Counted from the first letter of the stretch, positions 16,919 to 27,046 are shown. The stretch is 64,000 nt of DNA from Lacimicrobium alkaliphilum (GCF_002591895.1 NZ_NISX01000004.1:183203-247202), one strand, 5' to 3'. Notes: a model not told the origin generated them from the letters alone. Numbers and translations are program-made.

Positions 16919-17844
16919 TGTTTTACAAACTTTTCCAGAAACAGACGATCAATTTTGTAGGCCAGTTTAAGTATTCTTGACGGCATCAGCCTTAAGGTCA
17001 ACACAGCCAGGGCATAAATAATATTGCCAATCCGAATTTTTTGCAGATGGCGCATAGCATAAAGACGCGCCTTGAACTCATTAATTGACTTGCTCAGGCC
17101 CCGGCGTTTATAAAAATCATTCACCCGCCGAAACTGCAGAAGTTTGTCAGCCAGATTGGTAAAAATGAACCCCGCTCCCGCCAGCTCTATCCACAAAAAA
17201 TAATCCTGGGTGTTTCGCAAACTGGCCCGGTACCGGTGCCCCGCCTCAAATACCCGGAAGCGCATCGCAACTGTTGGGTGATTGAGCGAACAGCGTTTAG
17301 GAAGAAACCGGACTATCTCACTATGGGTCAATGGCAGTTTTCGTTTGCCAACCCGCTTGCCATGTTCATTGATTTCAACCAGTGCCGTGCCCAAAATATC
17401 CGCGTCAGGGTGCTGACGAAAAAATGCTATTTGTTTTTCCAGTCTTTGCGGCAGAGAAATATCATCAGCATCCATTCGGAAAAAATAATCTGGCGCGTAA
17501 GGCGTTGCCCAGTCGATGATATGGTTCATACACTGGCTCAGGCCAACATTGTGTTGACTCTGCACCAGAATAAGTCTGGGGTCGTTGTCAGCCTGCTCGT
17601 GCAGATATGAGGCTATCTCGTCAGGAATCTCACCATCGATCACAACGCCGAAAACAAAGTTCCGGTATGATTGCTTCAGAATACTCCCGGTTGCCTGCCT
17701 GACCCATTCAAGTCGATCCTCACGGTAAACCGCCATACCGACCACAACATCGAATACTATGTCCTGGGGAACCTGGTTTATTTGCGTGAAGTGATTATCC
17801 AATCTGAGTATTGCCCCGTAAAATACGACTATTGCACCCGCCAC
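16915..17844 (-). CDS. GT2 family glycosyltransferase
   Basis: About 309 residues. The GT-A domain begins at VVVGMAVYREDRLEWVRQ (about residue 33), so translation may start inside the annotated frame. GVVIDGEIPD, NVGLSQCMN and FFRMDADDISLPQRLEKQI (with the DxD-type motif, about 140) identify a family 2 transferase. A C-terminal tail of basic and hydrophobic residues may associate with the membrane. It is translationally coupled to the next gene through ATGA. Donor and acceptor cannot be assigned from sequence. Confidence 0.8.
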   Translation of the reverse strand: MAGAIVVFYGAILRLDNHFTQINQVPQDIVFDVVVGMAVYREDRLEWVRQATGSILKQSYRNFVFGVVIDGEIPDEIASYLHEQADNDPRLILVQSQHNVGLSQCMNHIIDWATPYAPDYFFRMDADDISLPQRLEKQIAFFRQHPDADILGTALVEINEHGKRVGKRKLPLTHSEIVRFLPKRCSLNHPTVAMRFRVFEAGHRYRASLRNTQDYFLWIELAGAGFIFTNLADKLLQFRRVNDFYKRRGLSKSINEFKARLYAMRHLQKIRIGNIIYALAVLTLRLMPSRILKLAYKIDRLFLEKFVKH

Positions 17845-17976
17845 TCAGCGACAGGTTAAAGCAGCCAAAAAATAGCGGAAAATTAACAGAAAACCATGCA
17901 AAAATCTGCTTTTATTAGCTAAAAAGCCACGAAAGGCTAGAATTTGCATAAAAGTTCAACGGTCCATAGCGGTTAG

Positions 17977-19779
17977 TTAATCAAGATGCTGATTACGGAT
18001 ACGATGAAGTTTCTTCTTCAGCAATGCGCCCCAGTCGGTCAAGGCAAAGTTTTCGAACCGTAAGGTCAGATTTGGATTATAGGCCTTATCCTGTTCAATC
18101 ACATGTTTCCAGCGCTGTTTCAAACAGGCCACTTCTGCCGCAAAGCGCGCCTGCTTTTCGGGCGTATCTTCTGTGCCCCTTGAAATCGACTCATGGTGAT
18201 AAAGCACCGCCTCTGCACAATAGAGGTTGCGTCGTCCCATTTCCTGCACTTTGAGGCAAAAATCAACATCATTAAAGGCGACCACTAGATTCTCTTCATC
18301 TAATCCGCCGACTGCCAGATAATCGGCTCTGGTTACCAGCAAACAAGCTGCCGTCACTGCACTGAAATTGTGACTGGCCACCAACCGGTTCAGATACCCG
18401 GCAAAATCAGCCGGGAAATACTTGTGAGCGTGACCGGCTCCACCGCCATAGCCCATTACCACTCCGGCATGCTGAATTCTGTTGTCAGGATAAAGGAGCT
18501 TGGCACCAACACAGCCAATATCTGGTCGCATGACATGTCCCACCATGCAGCCAAGCCAATCGGGCGCAATGACTTCAATATCGTTATTCACCAACCCGAT
18601 GATCTCACCATCAGCCTGAGCCACAGCGAAGTTATTGATTGCTGAATAATTGAAGGGATAGGGATATCTGAGCAGACGGACCTGAGGATGCTCTGCAAGC
18701 TGATCAAAATAAGCGAGGCTTGCCGGTTCATCAGAATTATTATCCACCAGCAGAATTTCAAAGTTCCGATAACGGGTTTTTTCCAGTATCGACTCAACAC
18801 AGGCCTGAACCAAAGCTTTACCATTATAGGTAGGGACGACCAAACTGACTTTGGGCTCAGATGGGGTTCGCCACATCAGATTCAAAGATTGTGCACCAGC
18901 GTCAATCTGATAATCAGCATGTTGCGCCAGGCAGGCTTCAAACTCAGGCAACAGCGATTGAAACATCCCTTCCTGCTTTTCCGGAACATGTATCAGTACC
19001 AGCGGGATATGCTGTACCTCTCTCAGCGCCCCATACAGAGTCCGGGCACTGAGCCATTGTGCCAGCGCATAAGGCCTGCAAAGATGAGGTATTTGCTTCA
19101 GCTCTTTAGCATCTGCGAGTAAACAACCACTGCGAATATAAGCCGTAGTTATTTGCAGATCGGGGTTCCAGTCAGGGTAACATTGCGGGGTATGCCGGTT
19201 GCCCTCTTTGTCAAAACAGTCAGAATCAACATAAACCAGCTGCTTATCTGACCGGGGCCATTGCATCAGCACTCTGACACAGTCTTTATGTAATCCCTCA
19301 CCACTATGGCAGACAAAAACCGGCTGATCATAAAACCGTTGAGGGATATCCTCATTTTCATGCACAAAAGCGACATCATAATCATGCAGATCGAGCTGCC
19401 TGACTAAGCGAGTCACTTTTCCAAAACTCTGCCGGCTACAACAAATGAGGATACCGCTGACCGCAACAGACTGAGCGAGCACACTGTTGATGGATGCCCG
19501 CAGCGCATTTTTATCAGGCGCGTTGACGACAATACAAACCGCCAAAGAGCCTGCAGAAGTATCAGGCAGTTCATCGATAAATTGCTGCTGCACCGCCATA
19601 TTCTTTTTATAACTTTTATGTTGCTGCTGTTGTGTAGGCACATATTGCAGCACACCGGCGCTATACAGGGATTTGGTATACCAGGCCGCAAGCCGGGGCT
19701 GTTGACGCAATGTCTGACGTACAGCCGGAGGCAGCATGCCGACAGTAAATTTAAGGCTTCTGACTAAATATTTTTTCAA
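17977..19779 (-). CDS. large GT2 glycosyltransferase with partial second GT-like domain
   Basis: A 600-residue protein. Residues from about 75 resemble a degenerate GT-A fold (SLAVCIVVNAPDKNALRASI). The C-terminal domain is a complete GT2: VSLVVPTYNGKALVQACVES (about 311), VDNNSDEP, GLVNNDIEVIAPDWLGCM with its DxE/DxD-like motif (about 415), then GAKLLYPDNRIQHAGVVMG. This architecture is common in WsaE-like O-antigen and capsule transferases. The N-terminal domain may bind or hold the acceptor. It belongs to the glycan region and reads in the same direction as its neighbours. Confidence 0.83.
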   Translation of the reverse strand: MKKYLVRSLKFTVGMLPPAVRQTLRQQPRLAAWYTKSLYSAGVLQYVPTQQQQHKSYKKNMAVQQQFIDELPDTSAGSLAVCIVVNAPDKNALRASINSVLAQSVAVSGILICCSRQSFGKVTRLVRQLDLHDYDVAFVHENEDIPQRFYDQPVFVCHSGEGLHKDCVRVLMQWPRSDKQLVYVDSDCFDKEGNRHTPQCYPDWNPDLQITTAYIRSGCLLADAKELKQIPHLCRPYALAQWLSARTLYGALREVQHIPLVLIHVPEKQEGMFQSLLPEFEACLAQHADYQIDAGAQSLNLMWRTPSEPKVSLVVPTYNGKALVQACVESILEKTRYRNFEILLVDNNSDEPASLAYFDQLAEHPQVRLLRYPYPFNYSAINNFAVAQADGEIIGLVNNDIEVIAPDWLGCMVGHVMRPDIGCVGAKLLYPDNRIQHAGVVMGYGGGAGHAHKYFPADFAGYLNRLVASHNFSAVTAACLLVTRADYLAVGGLDEENLVVAFNDVDFCLKVQEMGRRNLYCAEAVLYHHESISRGTEDTPEKQARFAAEVACLKQRWKHVIEQDKAYNPNLTLRFENFALTDWGALLKKKLHRIRNQHLD

Positions 19780-19871
19780 TGTTCAGGCCTTAGTACCATA
19801 TTTATTACCACTACAGATTTGCCATTGAGCTAATACAATCATTCAGCCCAGGTCCATGCGTTTCAGATAGA

Positions 19872-20864
19872 CTAACCAAATCGCTTTAGGAACCTTGACC
19901 ACCAGGGGCTGTTACTTTCTCTTGTACCCATAGCGATCAGAAACCTGCCCAATTCCACCATATATTGCCCGGAATTCAACATGGCATGAGCCTGTTCAAG
20001 ATCGATGCTTTCCTCAGGAAGAATATCCTCAATCAAAGGCAGTAGCTTGTGATGACAGTATTTTACATCCTTTGCTTTGAGATACTTATGCGCAAGAAAA
20101 CGCAGCAATTGATCAGAACTATTCTTATCCGAAAAAATTTTGCCGCAGGTTTCTTTTGCCGCATCGTAGTCTCGCGAGTCCCTGATTTTTCCCAAAAAAA
20201 CAAGTGAAAATGACGCAATAGGATCAAACCTGGAATTAACACCAGAATAAGCACTCATCATCTCATTCGCGGTTAACTCCCTAATAAGATTCTCATCAAT
20301 ATTCACACTTCTCAAAAAGTGAGGGATACACTCATGCTTAATCCGATCATAGGAATAAACATCAACCGCTTCATCACCAAACACCTTACACCAACTATTT
20401 AATGTTCTGTCGTAATCCACCAGCCTGGAGAGACGCTTGTTCAACTTCTCGATCTTGGTAAGGCTGCGACTGGTCTTGTTAATCTCAGAAAAAGCACTGA
20501 TTACAAAGTCATAGGCATTCCTGAAGTATATTTTTACTTCAACATCAAAGTCCCCAAGCAAATCACACAATTCAGCCACATGTTGGTAGTTCAGCGTACT
20601 GAATTCCTCACCGGATAAAATCACCATCTGGCAATGTTTTGTCACAGCTTCTTCTCTTATGAGCTTTAAATCACGTTTGACCTTTGTCAGTTTGCCATGT
20701 CTTAGCAGCGTAGCCAGATATGAATACTGATTTTTAGACTGTCCCAGACAACTAACGGGGTAAAGTGTGCCTGATTGATATAATGATTTCTCGTTAGCAA
20801 GTAAAAACTGCTGAATAGCCGTTGTACCGGTTTTATGGGTACCAATGTGTAAAATCAGTTTCAT
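19872..20864 (-). CDS. sulfotransferase-like protein
   Basis: About 330 residues starting MKLILHIGTHKTGTTAIQQF; the ATG at 20864 places the PAPS 5'-phosphosulfate loop (GTHKTGTT) at residues 8-15, as is usual. The remainder has the alpha/beta sulfotransferase pattern with VKIYFRNAYDFVISAFSE as the likely 3'-phosphate-binding segment (about 135). Such enzymes transfer sulfate from PAPS to a hydroxyl or amine on glycans. The gene looks richer in A/T than neighbouring glycosyltransferases, which hints at separate acquisition. It follows the CgeB-like glycosyltransferase gene by 13 bases. Confidence 0.72.
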   Translation of the reverse strand: MKLILHIGTHKTGTTAIQQFLLANEKSLYQSGTLYPVSCLGQSKNQYSYLATLLRHGKLTKVKRDLKLIREEAVTKHCQMVILSGEEFSTLNYQHVAELCDLLGDFDVEVKIYFRNAYDFVISAFSEINKTSRSLTKIEKLNKRLSRLVDYDRTLNSWCKVFGDEAVDVYSYDRIKHECIPHFLRSVNIDENLIRELTANEMMSAYSGVNSRFDPIASFSLVFLGKIRDSRDYDAAKETCGKIFSDKNSSDQLLRFLAHKYLKAKDVKYCHHKLLPLIEDILPEESIDLEQAHAMLNSGQYMVELGRFLIAMGTRESNSPWWSRFLKRFG

Positions 20865-20877
20865 TGTTAAAACCAAA

Positions 20878-21798
20878 TCAAATAAAGTATTTCGCCAGCT
20901 CAGTGGCGGCAAATCCGGTGGAATGTCGGTTCAGGTATCGCTGTTGCTGCAGGCGGGTCGCTTCTCGCTCAGCATCGTGAGTGACGTAGTACTCAATCAA
21001 CCCGGCCAACTCGGATTGATTGCGATAGTATACCCCATGGTAATGTTTCCTGGCGTCCCTGTTGTTATCACTGATAACAAAGGCCCCGGCTTTCAGGAAA
21101 TCCACGTACTTGTGGCTCACTGTGCCAATCTTATTCATCATATCATGGTGATCAATCAGGCAAATCTTACTGCCTTTCGCCAACATCGGAATCTCTTCAT
21201 AAGGCACGCTGCGGGCAATCCAATAATCCTTAGCGACCGGATTACCCGGATACTGATCCCAGTTGGGTCCATACAGATGCATTTTAAGCTTAAGCGATTT
21301 CACTACCGGCAAGGCCGCCTCAAGTATTGGCCTGATCCTTGGTGTGCCAACAAAAGACAGATCGCATTGATACCTGGGCCTGGTGCGGTTACAGGGCTGC
21401 AATGAAGAAAAAGGCGGGATCACTTCAATCGGCGCCTGCGGGGTAAAAGGCTGTCGTCGTCTGAATGGCTCAAGGCGCATTAACCGGCGCCGTTGCAGAA
21501 ATCCTTTCATCCCTTCACTGCAAACAAATACCTTGCGGAACTGATCGATGCTTTTCAGCTTCTCCACGTGACAGTAAATAAGCGCAATATTATTAGCCTC
21601 GGCATCAAACTTGCCCACCTCGGGATAGAAGTGCCGTTGCGGCCCACCCAGAAAATAGATCCGGTTTTGTGAAGCGGCACGATATTGATACCCCAGCGCC
21701 TCCAGCTCTTGTCTGAGGTTTACATATACCCGATAGTCATACCAGAGTTCATTTTTATGTGGCGAAGCAATGCAAAAGGAGGTCATCCCACCATTCAC
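20878..21798 (-). CDS. CgeB-like family glycosyltransferase
   Basis: About 306 residues of a GT-B type glycosyltransferase. Motifs include CDLSFVGTPRIRPILEA (about 145), LYGPNWDQYPG, and a C-terminal nucleotide-sugar region GTVSHKYVDFLKAGAFVISDN (about 240) ending in a short helical tail. The order resembles CgeB/DUF3880-type transferases of polysaccharide clusters. The GTG at 21798 overlaps the preceding stop codon; an ATG at 21786 is an alternative. It sits between a GT92-like gene and a sulfotransferase gene, so it probably helps build the sulfated glycan. Confidence 0.7.
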   Translation of the reverse strand: MNGGMTSFCIASPHKNELWYDYRVYVNLRQELEALGYQYRAASQNRIYFLGGPQRHFYPEVGKFDAEANNIALIYCHVEKLKSIDQFRKVFVCSEGMKGFLQRRRLMRLEPFRRRQPFTPQAPIEVIPPFSSLQPCNRTRPRYQCDLSFVGTPRIRPILEAALPVVKSLKLKMHLYGPNWDQYPGNPVAKDYWIARSVPYEEIPMLAKGSKICLIDHHDMMNKIGTVSHKYVDFLKAGAFVISDNNRDARKHYHGVYYRNQSELAGLIEYYVTHDAEREATRLQQQRYLNRHSTGFAATELAKYFI

Positions 21799-23039
21799 TC
21801 CGCTTGCTGACCAAAAAGATCAGAGCGCCTGATACCCGCCTGCAGATCCAGAGCAGCGTATTCCGCCACACGCTTTCTGATCAATGGTCCCCTTGGGCGC
21901 AATTCGCTGGCCAGTAGCCAGACATGATAGGCCACTTTTACATCGCTTTTTTCAATTTCTTTCGCTAACTCAATAAGCTCGTCGGCATCTTTACAGCGCT
22001 GCAATTTCTTTGAGTTAATAATGGCATCCGTCAGTGCCTGATACTCGGCCCGGGTACAGCCTCTGAACACCCGGAACAGGTCGGGGAAATACTTTCTGGG
22101 TACAGTCTGAACATGTGCCAGCGTCTTATGATAACGCTGCTGCACAAATTCCCGGCCTACTTCCAGTTCCTGCTGGATATCCAGCTCTTCAATAAACTGG
22201 CGTCGGTGCACATCGTACTCAGCGTAATTCTTTTTATTCAGTTCGAAACAGACTTCCCGGCCAATCGCCACATTGTAACCACCGCGATTCAGCTTTAATT
22301 GCAGTTCATCGGAAGGTCGCCCCCGGTGTAGCAATGAAACATACTCCATGGGTGAGCGGAACAATCTGTGGATCACCATCACCGGGCGAAGGTGCTGTAA
22401 ATCAGGATGCAGACCTTCCCGCAAATTGGGATCCGCTCTGAAGGTATCGCCATCGGCCATCACACTTTTGCCATTTCTAAGCTCAGGAAAGTGATAACCG
22501 ACTCTGCTGACATTTGCAGTCAGCTTAACCAGCGTTTTGACCAGCGGATTAATCTTCCCTTTAATACGTTGTGGTAACGGTGAAAACGCCTGCTTTTGCC
22601 CAAACGCATTAATCCATTCAAAGGAAATAGTATCGGCATCAGCATTGGCAGTAATCACATCCTGAATACTCAGCTTAAGGCTCTTCGGCGTCCAGAACTC
22701 ATCAATATCCAGAAACAACAGATAGTCAAATTCACCGCTTTGTCTGGCCTCATCAAGGGCACTGGCATAGACAATATATTGCAGGCAATTCTGAGCATCC
22801 ACAGGGCACAGGTCAATCCAGTCGGCACTGCGCCCGCGCACCTGCGGATAGCGCTGATGGATACAATCTAATACCCCCATACTGTTATCTGTGGTGCGGT
22901 TGATATACACATCAATGGCATCAAAGCCATGATACAGATGATGATGCACCCACTCAGGAATATACGCGGCCTCATCCTTGGCGATCGCGACAATTTTGAC
23001 CCTGGTTTTTTGCCCTTTGGGTGATATCTGTTTACTCAC
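21795..23039 (-). CDS. GT92/Glyco_tranf_2_4-like glycosyltransferase
   Basis: A 414-residue protein with GT-A-like features at the N-terminus: KIVAIAKDEAAYIPEWVHHH (about residues 15-34), AIDVYINRTTDN, and the DxD motif FLDIDEFWTP (about 110). This pattern, an early KDE and EWxxHH followed by DIDEF, is typical of the Glyco_tranf_2_4/GT92-related group. The C-terminal 150 residues are helical and not recognised. It starts with GTG overlapping the upstream sulfotransferase stop (23036-23039) and is coupled downstream too, indicating one operon. Confidence 0.78.
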   Translation of the reverse strand: MSKQISPKGQKTRVKIVAIAKDEAAYIPEWVHHHLYHGFDAIDVYINRTTDNSMGVLDCIHQRYPQVRGRSADWIDLCPVDAQNCLQYIVYASALDEARQSGEFDYLLFLDIDEFWTPKSLKLSIQDVITANADADTISFEWINAFGQKQAFSPLPQRIKGKINPLVKTLVKLTANVSRVGYHFPELRNGKSVMADGDTFRADPNLREGLHPDLQHLRPVMVIHRLFRSPMEYVSLLHRGRPSDELQLKLNRGGYNVAIGREVCFELNKKNYAEYDVHRRQFIEELDIQQELEVGREFVQQRYHKTLAHVQTVPRKYFPDLFRVFRGCTRAEYQALTDAIINSKKLQRCKDADELIELAKEIEKSDVKVAYHVWLLASELRPRGPLIRKRVAEYAALDLQAGIRRSDLFGQQAE

Positions 23040-24022
23040 TGTTCAGACACCCTGATGAGATGCGCCATATCCGCTAATAATTTCTGCGCGTCTTTATCAA
23101 ATACCCATTCATCTTTAGCCACTCTGATGGTATTGATACGACTGTTTGGCTGATAGTTGACGATATTATCGGCAAATTTTTCTGTCATTACCTTTTCACA
23201 GCGGTTATCCAGAAAGTAATTGCCTACCTTCAGTTCTCTGGTGTTTTCAGCCACCCGTTGTTTCAGCTCACTCAGGCCTGCAGATTCCAGCTTGTCAAAA
23301 TGCTGTTTATACTGATTGCGCACCCACATACCACGAGTATTAAAGTGTTTGAGAAAAATACAGTTCAGGGCACGGATGATTTCAATATCAGTAATATCCA
23401 TGGCCTTATTCACCGCATCAGAATTGCTCTCGGGGGTTACAAAGTCCGACTGCCATTGACGACCAAGCAGCGCCATAAAGTCCTGCAACAAGGAGTCATT
23501 AGTGGTGCTGGCATCATAATCCAGAATCCGTATATTTTCTTTGCCAAATACGTGGCTAAGTGCTGTCACTTTAAGGTCTGCCGACAACATCTGACTTTGT
23601 GCGGGGCGGGCAAGATGTTCATGGTAATAGGAAAAAAAGCTTTCAGTACCACCGTGTTTGACCGTTTCCTGCCAGATGGAATAAAGCTTAAAACTGGCCC
23701 GGCGCCAGGTATAAAGCGCCACTACACGTTTATTATCCAGGCTGTTCCGCAGGTATTCAAAATGCTCTTTGCCCAAAGAAATAAAATCTTCACTGGAGAG
23801 CAGAAAATCATGGGGCTCAGGATTAAAAAAGTCGATATCTTCCTTGCTCAGACTCTTATCTGCAAGAAGCTGACGAAAGTCGTGATGGCCAAAGATACGC
23901 TGAAAACGTTTGGGATAAACCAGATTGGAGCGAAACAGGGCTTCCCGGTTGTCCATAAAAAACTTTTGTAATGCTGTGGTCCCTGTTTTATGGGGTCCCA
24001 CATGAAAAAAAACTGTATTCAT
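23036..24022 (-). CDS. sulfotransferase-like protein
   Basis: A 328-residue protein with the PAPS-binding loop VGPHKTGTTALQKFF at residues 8-22 right after the start. FLLSSEDFISL follows at about 73, and RVVALYTWRRASFKLYSIW at about 98 is the likely second PAPS contact region. It resembles the sulfotransferase encoded at 19872-20864 in layout (HIGTHKTGTT against HVGPHKTGTT), suggesting related but diverged enzymes. It is cotranscribed with two glycosyltransferases downstream through overlapping starts. Probable role: sulfation of the glycan made by this locus. Confidence 0.72.
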   Translation of the reverse strand: MNTVFFHVGPHKTGTTALQKFFMDNREALFRSNLVYPKRFQRIFGHHDFRQLLADKSLSKEDIDFFNPEPHDFLLSSEDFISLGKEHFEYLRNSLDNKRVVALYTWRRASFKLYSIWQETVKHGGTESFFSYYHEHLARPAQSQMLSADLKVTALSHVFGKENIRILDYDASTTNDSLLQDFMALLGRQWQSDFVTPESNSDAVNKAMDITDIEIIRALNCIFLKHFNTRGMWVRNQYKQHFDKLESAGLSELKQRVAENTRELKVGNYFLDNRCEKVMTEKFADNIVNYQPNSRINTIRVAKDEWVFDKDAQKLLADMAHLIRVSEQ

Positions 24023-24055
24023 CAGTGCTCTCTCGTCCTTTTGACTTAGCGATGA

Positions 24056-25987
24056 TTATTCGCCGAAAAACGGGTAACGTCCGTGGTTACTGATTAACCT
24101 GCCCCACTTCAGTATTTTTTGTTCATCCATTTTTTTCGCCGTACTCAGTACCTGAGGCTGGTTTGCAGCCTGCCATTTGTCCAACGGATGCAATACATGC
24201 ATATTAGCCAGACCATAATCTCCACAGAGCTGGGCATCAGCCCGTACATTATCTCCAACATGAATATGGCTGAATCCCTGCTGTTGCAGATAGTCTCTCA
24301 CCCACTGCCATATCTGACCTGTATCTTTTCGTAACCCGGTCTGGCTTGATACCAGCATCTTGCGCGGTGCCTGCAACCCTACCTTACGAATCATCAGTTC
24401 AATCTGAGAGGCGGTGTAATAGGTATCAGTAATTATCCAGATTTGACGTCCCCGGGCTGCCAGCTGGTTAGCGATATTGACCATTTCATCCTTAGGCAGT
24501 ATCTGCTCCAGATCAAAATCAAATTCCATTGCCATAAGTCCATTCGCCTGCTCCTCATCCAGCGCCAGCTGCTTTGCCATATACTGATACACCTGATCAA
24601 TACTGACATCGCCCTTAAATTCTGCGGCTTGTCTCAATGCAAATTCCGCATCATTCCTGAGACTAACAAAAGCCTGAGGTGAAGGCACCAGCCCCTGTTC
24701 TGTAAGATACTTACCAAGGCAATACTTGGCATAATCCGGCTCGGTATGGCGACGGCGCAATAAGGTATCAAACAGGTCAAATGACACCACCTCAAAGTTA
24801 CTGACTTCCCGGAAAAGCGATTCTGGTGGCTTATGGTAACCGGCAAAGATATAAGATTTATCTGTAGTGAACTGCCCTGCCGGCGGATAGTAAAAGAACT
24901 GTTGGTAGCCGTTTTTCTCAGCCAACAGCCCTACAGTCCGCTCCAGCCCATGCAGCCAGGAACCATCATTAGGCAATGGCTCAGGTGGGAAATCCTCATA
25001 ATCAAAACTTTGTGACAACAACTGTTCGAGCGCTTTGGGTCGGGCCCAGAACATACCGCCAACCGGATAATTTACAAAATTGTCGCTGATATCCAGCCCC
25101 CACTGCTCAACAAAGTCCTGGACAAAAGGCTTGTTGCAGGTCCAGTGGTTAACCCAGGCGGGCATCATCCAGAAAGAAGTAGGATAATACATACCCAGCT
25201 GTGGGTTATCGCTGAACAGTCTCAATAAGCAAGACACCACGTGCAGATCTTTAAATAAAAACTGGTTCAGGTAGTCAAACCACTGAGTCTGCTCTCTGCC
25301 TGAGTAGAGGGATTTTTTTGAATGCAGATGACACATCAGGTCGTAGTCCAGCAACTGTCTGCCAAATTCAACCAGCAACGGGCCAAAGTTACGTCCACGA
25401 TTTGGCGCCTTTACTACCTGCAATTTACCGACCTGAGCGATAGCGCCAAACTGTCGCTCTGCATCCTGCATAATCTCTTCACTACTCGCCGCGACGAACA
25501 CGTCCACATTACAGGGAAACGCCTTAAGACAAGCGGCAAACTTAGGTACAAAATCGGCATAAAAAATGTGCAGACAAATGGCAATTCTCTGTTGAGCCCA
25601 GCTACTGTTGTCAACCGCTACCAGATTGTCTTTTGGATGCCAGCGCAAATGTGCCGGCGCGATTTCCCGCTCTTCCATCTTGCCTTTTTGATGGTAATGC
25701 AATAACGCCGGGGTACCGGCATGATAGACATCAGGATAGCGACGCAGATAACTCTCAGTATCAAACTTTTCAGATGGGTTTACGTTGGCAAAGCCGGATT
25801 TACACAGATAATCCTCAAATGCGGCCAGATCTGAAGAAAAAGCACCATAACGCTGTTGATAGTAATCCACATCGAACAGCTCTGCTTCGGTCAGTTCGCG
25901 TAAAGCCACTTCACGTTCAAGGCGGTTTGTCCGGCTTATTTTCTTATTGCGCAGGCCACGAATCAGCCGGTTAACGTGCTTTTTCAT
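24056..25987 (-). CDS. RgpF-like (rhamnan synthesis F) protein fused to a HAD-hydrolase-like domain
   Basis: A 643-residue protein in three parts. Residues 35-110 form a short repeat-like region (FDVDYYQQRYG, FDTESYLRRYPDV). About 130-390 is an RgpF-type domain with CLHIFYADFVPKFAACL, NRGRNFGPLL and CHLHSKKS, as found in rhamnose-polymer glycosyltransferases. From about 400 comes a HAD-like domain starting VVSFDLFDTLLRR, with WIITDTYYTASQ and HVGDNVRADAQL giving HAD motifs I, II and IV. It resembles COG5610-type HAD proteins in part. The upstream gene seems to carry the other half of that protein type. Confidence 0.78.
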   Translation of the reverse strand: MKKHVNRLIRGLRNKKISRTNRLEREVALRELTEAELFDVDYYQQRYGAFSSDLAAFEDYLCKSGFANVNPSEKFDTESYLRRYPDVYHAGTPALLHYHQKGKMEEREIAPAHLRWHPKDNLVAVDNSSWAQQRIAICLHIFYADFVPKFAACLKAFPCNVDVFVAASSEEIMQDAERQFGAIAQVGKLQVVKAPNRGRNFGPLLVEFGRQLLDYDLMCHLHSKKSLYSGREQTQWFDYLNQFLFKDLHVVSCLLRLFSDNPQLGMYYPTSFWMMPAWVNHWTCNKPFVQDFVEQWGLDISDNFVNYPVGGMFWARPKALEQLLSQSFDYEDFPPEPLPNDGSWLHGLERTVGLLAEKNGYQQFFYYPPAGQFTTDKSYIFAGYHKPPESLFREVSNFEVVSFDLFDTLLRRRHTEPDYAKYCLGKYLTEQGLVPSPQAFVSLRNDAEFALRQAAEFKGDVSIDQVYQYMAKQLALDEEQANGLMAMEFDFDLEQILPKDEMVNIANQLAARGRQIWIITDTYYTASQIELMIRKVGLQAPRKMLVSSQTGLRKDTGQIWQWVRDYLQQQGFSHIHVGDNVRADAQLCGDYGLANMHVLHPLDKWQAANQPQVLSTAKKMDEQKILKWGRLISNHGRYPFFGE

Positions 25988-25990
25988 CGT

Positions 25991-27046
25991 TTACAGTCCA
26001 AACAATCGCATCGGGTTCACATTCCCATTCCCGGAAATGGCATCATCTACATCAAATAACGGCCAGGTCGCACGTGGAAACATATCCCGTCGGGAAACAT
26101 AGAGATCATAGTGGTGTTCAATTTCCTGCGCGGAGAACCGGACACCCTGATCAAAATTATGCACCATCGCCTCAAGCGCTCCGGCAAATATCAGTGAAAG
26201 TTCATGGAAATGCTGCTGCGGATAAGCGGTGCGACCAAACACAAAGTGAAAGGGTGGATCAGAGAATTCACTGGCCCGGGCAATATCTACAAACTGGCCG
26301 TCAGGGGAGGTCAGCAAAGACTCCAGAAATAACGAACGATCCAGCATCAGGTATCCATCACCCATTTTCACGCCACTCTTATAAACTCCGTTCATTGTGG
26401 CAGTATGGCGGCCAATCTGATGAATACCTTCCCGGGTCGCAATAAAATATATTCCGTGGGTGTTGGTCTCCAGCAGCCGTGTTAGCAATTTCTGAATAGT
26501 CCCTGCATAGCCTACATCTACCATTAGCAGGCCTTTTGCACCGTGTAACCCAAGGCTTTGCAGATAATCCAGATAAACCTGACGACTGCTCTGAACACAT
26601 TGCTTTAATGCGTCAATATGCAGGCTCAAATGCGCCTGAAGCGCCTCACTCTCGTAAGGCAAAACCCAGTTTACCGCCAGTTCATCAGCACTGAATATTT
26701 CTTCGATTTGCCTGGAAGTAAATCCAAACCGGCCCTCAAGAAGCTGCCGCAGTGAGCCTGAGAACTTATTGGCCAGACTCCAGCGCCAGGTTTGCCGGTC
26801 TCCAATACTAATGCGAAACAAAAAGGTGCGTGATGCGTGCAGGTAAACGTGTGGTAACGATGTGACAGCACCCTGGTCTGCCAGACGTTCATAAGCCTGG
26901 CGAAAGAAATATCCTTCGCGGGCCAGAAAAACCAATTTCTGTATCTGATTTTCACGGGCATGCTCTGCCAACGACGCCATATACTCACTGCATATTGGCC
27001 CCAGAAAATTATATCCGAAGTCCCGTAATACCACGCCTTTGTTCAT
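25991..27046 (-). CDS. HAD-associated C-terminal-type protein of polysaccharide loci
   Basis: About 351 residues from the ATG at 27046, preferred over an upstream TTG at 27118. It begins MNKGVVLRDFGYNFLGP and contains LVFLAREGYFFRQAYERL (about 35-52), a phrase found after the HAD core in COG5610-like proteins, and MVDVGYAGTIQKLL (about 195). No DxD-type HAD motif I is present, so it is probably not a hydrolase alone. The next gene, three bases downstream, has that motif at its C-terminal end, so the two may form one functional unit. Biochemical role unknown. Confidence 0.65.
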   Translation of the reverse strand: MNKGVVLRDFGYNFLGPICSEYMASLAEHARENQIQKLVFLAREGYFFRQAYERLADQGAVTSLPHVYLHASRTFLFRISIGDRQTWRWSLANKFSGSLRQLLEGRFGFTSRQIEEIFSADELAVNWVLPYESEALQAHLSLHIDALKQCVQSSRQVYLDYLQSLGLHGAKGLLMVDVGYAGTIQKLLTRLLETNTHGIYFIATREGIHQIGRHTATMNGVYKSGVKMGDGYLMLDRSLFLESLLTSPDGQFVDIARASEFSDPPFHFVFGRTAYPQQHFHELSLIFAGALEAMVHNFDQGVRFSAQEIEHHYDLYVSRRDMFPRATWPLFDVDDAISGNGNVNPMRLFGL

